Assembly (NCBI RefSeq): GCF_009727055.1
Contig: NC_052350.1
Location: 29,554,000-29,617,999 of the forward strand
From: Benincasa hispida
Lineage: Eukaryota; Streptophyta; Magnoliopsida; Cucurbitales; Cucurbitaceae
Reading direction: 5' to 3'
DNA: 64,000 bases
Shown here: positions 59,240 through 64,000 of the stretch, one piece after another
Position numbering within the stretch: position 1 is the stretch's first letter
How the letters are laid out: every line of letters starts with the position of its first letter
Translations under genes and position numbers: made by a program
The notes under the pieces: model-generated
The model's database searches: none
What the model was told of the DNA's origin: nothing
The model's input: only the letters and a program-made list of their open reading frames with translations

Positions 59240-60315
59240 CTAGGTGTACAACCTAGAAAACATGCATTTGACAGCCCTAGGTTTCAGCTTACCTTGGCTT
59301 TGATGCACATACCCTATACTCCCAAATATCTTCAAGTGTTCCAGCTTGGAAGGATTTCCTGTCCACCTTTCTTCTGGTATTTTCAGCTCAATAGAATGAT
59401 GTGGACATCTATTTAGAGTGTAAACTGTGTAGGACAACACCTCTGCCCAATATTTCTCAAGCAAAAGAGCATTAGACAGCTAGCATCTCACTCTTTCAAG
59501 CACTATTCTGTTGAGTCTTTCAGCAACTCCATTTTGTTGAGGTGTATACCACACTGTTTTGTGCCTTACAATACCATTCTATTTGCAAAATAAGTTAAAT
59601 TCTTCTCCATAAAACTCTAAACCATTGTCAGTTCTCAAGTATTTAATGTGTTTAGAGGTTTGTTTTTCAATCAAGGTTTTCCATTCTTTAAATCTCCAAA
59701 ACACTTCATCTTTGGTTTTTAGAAAATAAACCCAACTCTTTCTTGAATAATCATCAATAAAAGAAAGGAAATACCTTGCTCCACTTAGTGAAGGAGAGTG
59801 TGCTGGACCCCATAAGTCAGAATGCACATATTCAAGTATCTCCTTGGTAGTATGTTGTCCTTTAGGAAAGCCTTGCCTAGTTGCCTTGCCAAGGATGCAA
59901 TGTTAACAAAACTTCAAGCTGTCTCCAACACCTTTAGGAAGAATCCCCTGTTTGGAAAGAATTTGTAGCCCTTTCACACATGTGATAGCCTCTTGTGCCA
60001 TAGCTCATCTTCTGTGGGATTTTCATCTAAAGTCATCAAGGCCGATTGTGTCATTTGCACATCTTTAATGATATACAAGTCATTAACTTTACTAGCCACC
60101 AATACCACCTTTGAGTCTTTGATTATCTCAAAAGTGCCTCCAACTCCTCTATATTCACAACAGATGGAGTCAAACATCCCCAATGATAGGAGATTTCTAT
60201 TCAATGTACGAACATGCTTCATATTCCTGATTAACTTCACTGAACCACCTAACTTCAAGGAAATAGGCCTAATGCCAACTGCCCTGTAGGTATTATTATT
60301 TCTCATGTAAATCAA
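59240..60315 (-). pseudogene. Copia pre-integrase and integrase, broken
   Basis: 60315-59974 holds the GAG-pre-integrase region ending LWHKRLSHV. 59827-59579 has SDLWGPAHSPSLSGARYFLS, 'FIDDYSRKSWVYFLKTKDEV' and LRTDNGLEF, and past a stop the frame resumes with WYTPQQNGVAERLNRIVLER, so the D, D and E catalytic residues are all still visible. 59464-59240 contains the 'YTLNRCPHHSIELKIPEERW' target-binding text. Stops near 59579, 59467 and a gap near 59900 separate the blocks. Confidence 0.88.
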
Positions 60316-60432
60316 CCCTCCATCCCACCTCTTATAGGTAAAAACTACCCTTTAGATGGTGTCATATGGACTGAACAACCAGAATCTATCACCCAATCTT
60401 GAGTCTTCATAAAATTCTACTCACCACAATCT

Positions 60433-61085
60433 TCAGTTGTTGCCAAGGCATCTGAATACACAAGGGAATTTTCCCCCACAGCTGCCTCTATATGTTTTCC
60501 TCCTTTGTTCTATTGGTTCAACTTTCTTTTCAAGGTATAACAGTCTTTCTTCATGTCTAAGTTTGTGGTAAAAATGACACTTGATTTTAGACTTGTCACC
60601 CCCATTCTGCTTGCCCTTCCCATTGTTCTTTGTTTTCCCTTTTGAAAACAAACATTTTCCTCCTTGCTGCTCTTTCTTTCTCATCTGTGATTCTAGTTCT
60701 CTAACTCTGATTGCTGAAATAAATGCTTCTGTAGTGATTCTTTCTCTACCATACTTCATTGTTGTTTTAACATCCTTAAACGAGTCTTGTAGGGAGTTTA
60801 GTAGGATAAAAGCCTCATTTTCTTCCCCAATGTTGTCTTCTATTGATCTAAATTCTGATGACAGTCTCTTGAATTCATTCAAATTGTTAGTGAGGGATTT
60901 TGCAGCATCCATCTTATATGTGAAAAATCTTTCCCTCAAGAAAGCTTTATTAGGCAAATCTTTGTTGAGATAAATCTCGTTTAATTTGTTCCAGAGATCA
61001 TAAGTAGTTGGTTGGTCAACTATCTGCCTTAAAACATTATATGTGACATTCAAAATAATAGTTTCATAGGCATTTACCTCTATTG

Positions 61086-61129
<44 letters not shown>

Positions 61130-61279
61130 NGCATCTGTGAGTGTTTCAAGGTATTTTGTTGGGTCTATGATGGCCAGAAGTGCCTTTTGCTGTCCCAACA
61201 CTACCTTGATTTTAGCTTTCCATAATTCAAAGTTCGTCTTTCCATCAAACTTCTCAATTTCATACCTAGTTGTAGCCAT
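60433..61279 (-). pseudogene. Copia gag, interrupted by homopolymer
   Basis: This starts MATTRYEIEKFDGKTNFELW at 61279, the usual gag opening, runs to 'PTKYLETLTD', then meets 42 T plus an N (plus strand 61088-61130). Afterwards it continues in frame with the UBN2-type capsid: 'TTYDLWNKLNEIYLNK', 'SSEFRSIEDNIGEENEAF', 'LLNSLQDSFKDV'. The zinc knuckle near 60580 is degraded (C-H-F-Y-H-K-L-R-H in place of CX2CX4HX4C). If the homopolymer is an artefact, the N-terminal half may be intact in the real genome. Confidence 0.85.
61088..61130. other. 42-T homopolymer plus N (sequence uncertainty)
   Basis: A run of 42 T (61088-61129) followed by the only N noticed in the window (61130), inside the copia gag. 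The sequence on the two sides fits one gag. It may be a filled gap, a consensus failure or a genuine poly-A insertion. Confidence 0.9.
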
Positions 61280-61358
61280 TCTTGAAATTCAAGATTGACT
61301 TGTCTGAATCTTTGTATTTGGAATTCAAATCTTGGATCTGTTTTAAGTTGTTTTCTGA

Positions 61359-61370
61359 GCTCTGATACCA
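61359..61370 (-). other. Primer-binding site, initiator tRNA-Met
   Basis: The minus strand reads TGGTATCAGAGC, exactly complementary to the 3' end of plant initiator tRNA-Met, two bases from the LTR. It is the start point of minus-strand cDNA synthesis. Confidence 0.95.
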
Positions 61371-61372
61371 CT

Positions 61373-62011
61373 TGTGACCTCAGATAACTATAATTCTCTT
61401 GTTTGTAGGCCCAAACTACTCAGCTTAAATGGTCAACTTCACTTCAAGACTCAGGGAAGACTATATCCTTTTAGCTTCAAAACTCTTCAACTGTTTACCT
61501 GTATACGAGCTCAATCGTGTAGACAAAGCTCTGAGGAACTAGACGATAGTTCAATTGTATAGGATTCTAAAAAGCACTAGACGATTGTGTAGGCGATTGT
61601 TGAATGGAACTAGATGATAGTTGAGAAACTAGACGATCATATACAAGATACAAAGTGGAACTGGACAACCGTGTAAACGATTCAAGAGGAAATAAACAAT
61701 CGTATACATGACACTTTAGAAAAATCTAGACGATCGTAGAGAAAGAAAGAACACAAGTATTTAAGTGGTTCAGCCAAAGGCCTACGGCCACTGTGCAAAA
61801 GGGAGAGTCTCTTTTATTAGTTCTTCTTTTAAACTTCTTTAAAGAATGAATTTCTAGCTCTTTATTTTTTATTACTCTCTGATTCTTTTCCTTTTATACA
61901 GGTTCTCATTTTCAATAGAAGAAGCTTTGGTGGTTACAATAAACAAAACAGAAAGAGGCGACAATGATAAACTGACTTCTACTTCTTTTGTCTTCGGTTT
62001 TTTCGATTACA
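61373..62011 (-). repeat. 5' LTR of the full-length copia element
   Basis: 639 bp, TGTGACCTCAG...GATTACA on the plus strand. The primer-binding site at 61359-61370 lies two bases from its inner end, which identifies it as the 5' LTR of a minus-strand element. Confidence 0.92.
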
Positions 62012-62016
62012 AGTAT

Positions 62017-62695
62017 AAGAAATTTTTTAGGGAATAAGTGAGAACTTGAGAGGAGTAGTTGATCTTGTTTTAAGGGGATCTCATTCAGATCATGGGAGAA
62101 GTTTATAGGTGGAAGGAGGGGAGTTCAAACTTAAGGGAGAGCTTAAGTTGAAACTGAAGAGCAATGATTGAATGTGGCCTTCAATTGATCAAATTCATTT
62201 ATAATACCGATCAATACTATCTATAATATTGAGTATTACAAGTGACAAGATCAAGTTGCTTTGTAGGAAAACTTAAAGATTAGTTTCGCAAAGTCAATTC
62301 ATTAGTTAAAGCGGTATTTTTGGGGGGGGGGGGGGGGGGGGGAGGGGGGGAAAGGAGGGAATGTATTTGGTTTGAAATTAAGATAAGCAAGCTAAAACAA
62401 AAAGCATTTGATTCTTTAAAGAGTAACATGACTAGAGAAGCTTTTATACAAGAAAGGTGAATCCTCCAAATTATAACCATGATCCAAGGATATTGCTCAA
62501 TCATCACAAATACATGGTCAACTTAATTGGTAATATCGTATTAAGCATCCTAAACTAAACCAGAAAAAAGAAAGCAAGAGATAGGGTTGTTTGAGAGATA
62601 GAAATATACATTAAAGATTAGAATCCTCAAATGATTACAAGAGGGTTCATCCAAAATCCTCAAACTAAAACATAACTAACCAAGATTACATACTG
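62017..62695. other. Spacer with long G run
   Basis: No gene seen. It contains 21 G at 62322-62342, then A and 7 more G (to 62350), an unusual tract in AT-rich DNA and a likely place for sequencing or polishing error. Confidence 0.6.
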
Positions 62696-62968
62696 TTAGG
62701 ACGTAGTCAAGGCTCATCGACATCTAGTCGACTAATAATCCAATGAAGTCCATCTAAAACTAAAGAAATAGTGAAAATAATAGAGAAAAATGTAAGGGGG
62801 GCACCATAGCTCGAGTAGAGATCCCCTCCCCTTAACTCTAGGAAAATAGTATTTATAGATGAGGCCATGGCGATACGACGCCACATCTCAATAGGCAAGT
62901 TTCTGCAGCACTGCTGCGCCACGATCTTGATTCATGACAGTGCCGCGGTTCCACAGGATGGTGCCACG
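62696..62968 (-). mobile_element. LTR fragment of an unplaced retrotransposon
   Basis: The plus strand begins TGTTAGGACGTAGTC, which on the minus strand is an LTR end ...CGTCCTAACA. A TATA-like 'CTATAAATACTATTTTCC' (minus strand, about 62855) and the GC-rich 'CAGCACTGCTGCGCC' text suit an LTR promoter region. It is cut at 62968 by another LTR. Confidence 0.5.
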
Positions 62969-64000
62969 TGTTAGAGTTAGATAACATGCAGCGCAAGTAT
63001 CAAGGATCCATAAGCATTCAAATTCACTAATTTTGGCAGAAACTAAAGCATGTTCTTCTAAAAAGAGGGTTTTAATATCATACCTTTGAAGAACTCTTCA
63101 AGAACTTGATTAATCAGCAACAGTCTTCACCAAAGATCACCGTGAACCACCTCAAGATCTTTCCCACTATTCTCTTGGAGCTTTAGACCGAGTTGTGAGA
63201 CTAAAAAACAGCTTGAAACAATTAAGAACAGAGAAATACTTACAGTAGCTCTTTCAAAATTTATGTGTTATGCATACACTCAATTCTCTCAAATGTTCTT
63301 TATTTATTGCAGATGAACATGCAAAGAAGAGATATGCATGGCTTGCAGCTCATGCTTGGAGAAGAAGAAATGGACTTTGTGTGAGCATGAAGAAGATGAT
63401 ATTGGAAAATCAAGATTTTCCATTTATAAGCATGCAAAACGATATTTCCCATTTGTGTTTTAAAACCAAAATTTGATTTCAAAATTCAATTTTGATTTTA
63501 ATAACTGAAAAATAATTTTCTAAAATTAATTTAATATCAAATATTAAATTAATTTTTGCACAATAATCATCTTCATATATTTAAATCATATTTACTTATA
63601 TATTCTCCTATTTCATTTAATTTGAACGTTTCCAATTAATTTCTCAAACTACTCTAAAGCTTAACCATTTACGAGCTAATAGGGGGACCTCGCGGACCTA
63701 CAGATCATGGGCTCCAACGATTCGAGATTAATCGGCTAAACTCATTAGTCCGATCTAACCCCCATTAGTTAACTAATGGGACACTCCACAATAACCCATA
63801 GTTGAACTCCCCTCACTGTAGATATATTATGTCCACTTTATAACCATAATCAGTAAATCGATCCTTCACAGGTAGTTCATAATCATAGCTAGGTCAAAAA
63901 TATCGTTTTACCCCTGTGACTATATCTTGTTCCTCAAGTTTCTATTGACCTTCTAATGAACAATTCCGATTCATAATCTCTATGAATCAAATCCTTTCTC
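62969..64000 (-). mobile_element. Copia LTR, cut by window end
   Basis: This starts TGTTAGAGTTAG and follows 37692-39526 closely ('AATTTTGGCA', 'CTCAAGATCTTTC', 'ACTATTCTCTTGG', 'TGATATTGGAAAATC', 'GGGGGACCTCGCGGACCTAC'). It continues past 64000. The orientation is the same as that copy, minus strand. Confidence 0.8.

Larger units (their letters stand above)
56576..62011 (-). mobile_element. Full-length Ty1/copia retrotransposon
   Basis: 5436 bp, bounded by LTRs at 56576-57216 and 61373-62011 and by a perfect AGTAT duplication (56571-56575 and 62012-62016). On the minus strand the order is LTR, tRNA-Met primer site, gag, integrase, reverse transcriptase, RNase H, LTR. All domains can be found but stops and frameshifts break pol, and gag contains a poly-A (plus-strand T) run with an N. 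It is structurally complete and coding-defective. The insertion lies about 4.5 kb upstream of the desaturase start. Confidence 0.93.

Noticed and set aside
60433..61279. Poly-lysine protein in gag
   Set aside because: It is the translation of a homopolymer beside an N, most likely a sequence artefact.
62707..62922. 71-codon open frame (minus strand)
   Set aside because: It lies within an LTR end with a TATA-like box; judged to be LTR transcript leader, not protein.
1..64000. A multigene cluster or new defence-like system
   Set aside because: Apart from one desaturase gene, all coding traces belong to retrotransposons or an RNase H-like remnant; no group of co-located host genes was seen.

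Overview
The window is nuclear DNA from a flowering plant. It is AT-rich and intron-bearing, and it is packed with plant Ty1/copia and Ty3-like LTR retrotransposons, a Cassandra-type 5S-bearing TRIM, and hAT-like, Mutator-like and CACTA-like DNA elements. A short organelle-derived insert carries plastid psaA and trnD sequence. The style of the dispersed repeats suggests a cucurbit, but that is an impression and was not tested. Only one convincing host gene is present.

Layout. 1-4.6 kb: a Mutator-like MITE, then a second MITE split by LTR sequence; inside this lies a perfect 38-bp Nextera mate-pair junction adapter, an assembly contaminant. 4.6-7.9 kb: AT-rich spacer with a hAT-like element flanked by 8-bp duplications. 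7.87-10.72 kb: a three-layer nest, in which a short solo LTR is split by a long TGTAAC...GTTACA LTR that itself holds the organelle insert. 10.7-11.5 kb: a broken RNase H-like domain fragment with a 189-bp unit present three times. 11.5-23.4 kb: AT-rich spacer full of small MITEs, including an inverted pair of hAT-like elements. 23.4-35.35 kb: a Ty3-like LTR piece, a decayed copia element on the minus strand (gag to RNase H, 28.7 to 24.8 kb), its 5' LTR with a 411-bp tandem duplication spanning the primer-binding site, then a second copia 5' end. 35.35-37.7 kb: a CACTA-like terminus and unassigned sequence. 37.7-47.1 kb: a mosaic of copia LTRs and internal sequence containing a 2.1-kb solo LTR with perfect GAAAC target duplications and a Cassandra-like element whose two LTRs are inverted relative to each other.

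49.15-52.12 kb (minus strand): a four-exon membrane fatty-acyl desaturase gene of the ADS/FAD5 family, predicted at 314 aa, with all three histidine boxes and consensus splice sites. It looks intact; foldback elements sit in both long introns and just upstream. 52.7-56.6 kb: a MITE with 9-bp target duplications, another inverted-repeat element and spacer. 56.576-62.011 kb: a full-length copia element on the minus strand with both LTRs, AGTAT duplications and a tRNA-Met primer site, but a broken reading frame; its gag is interrupted by 42 T and one N. The window ends in two further LTR fragments.

No previously undescribed multigene system was found. The best leads are the inverted-LTR Cassandra-like element, CGATCG-palindrome clusters shared by two copia LTR types, a minisatellite carried by three related LTRs, and the assembly artefacts that need correcting.
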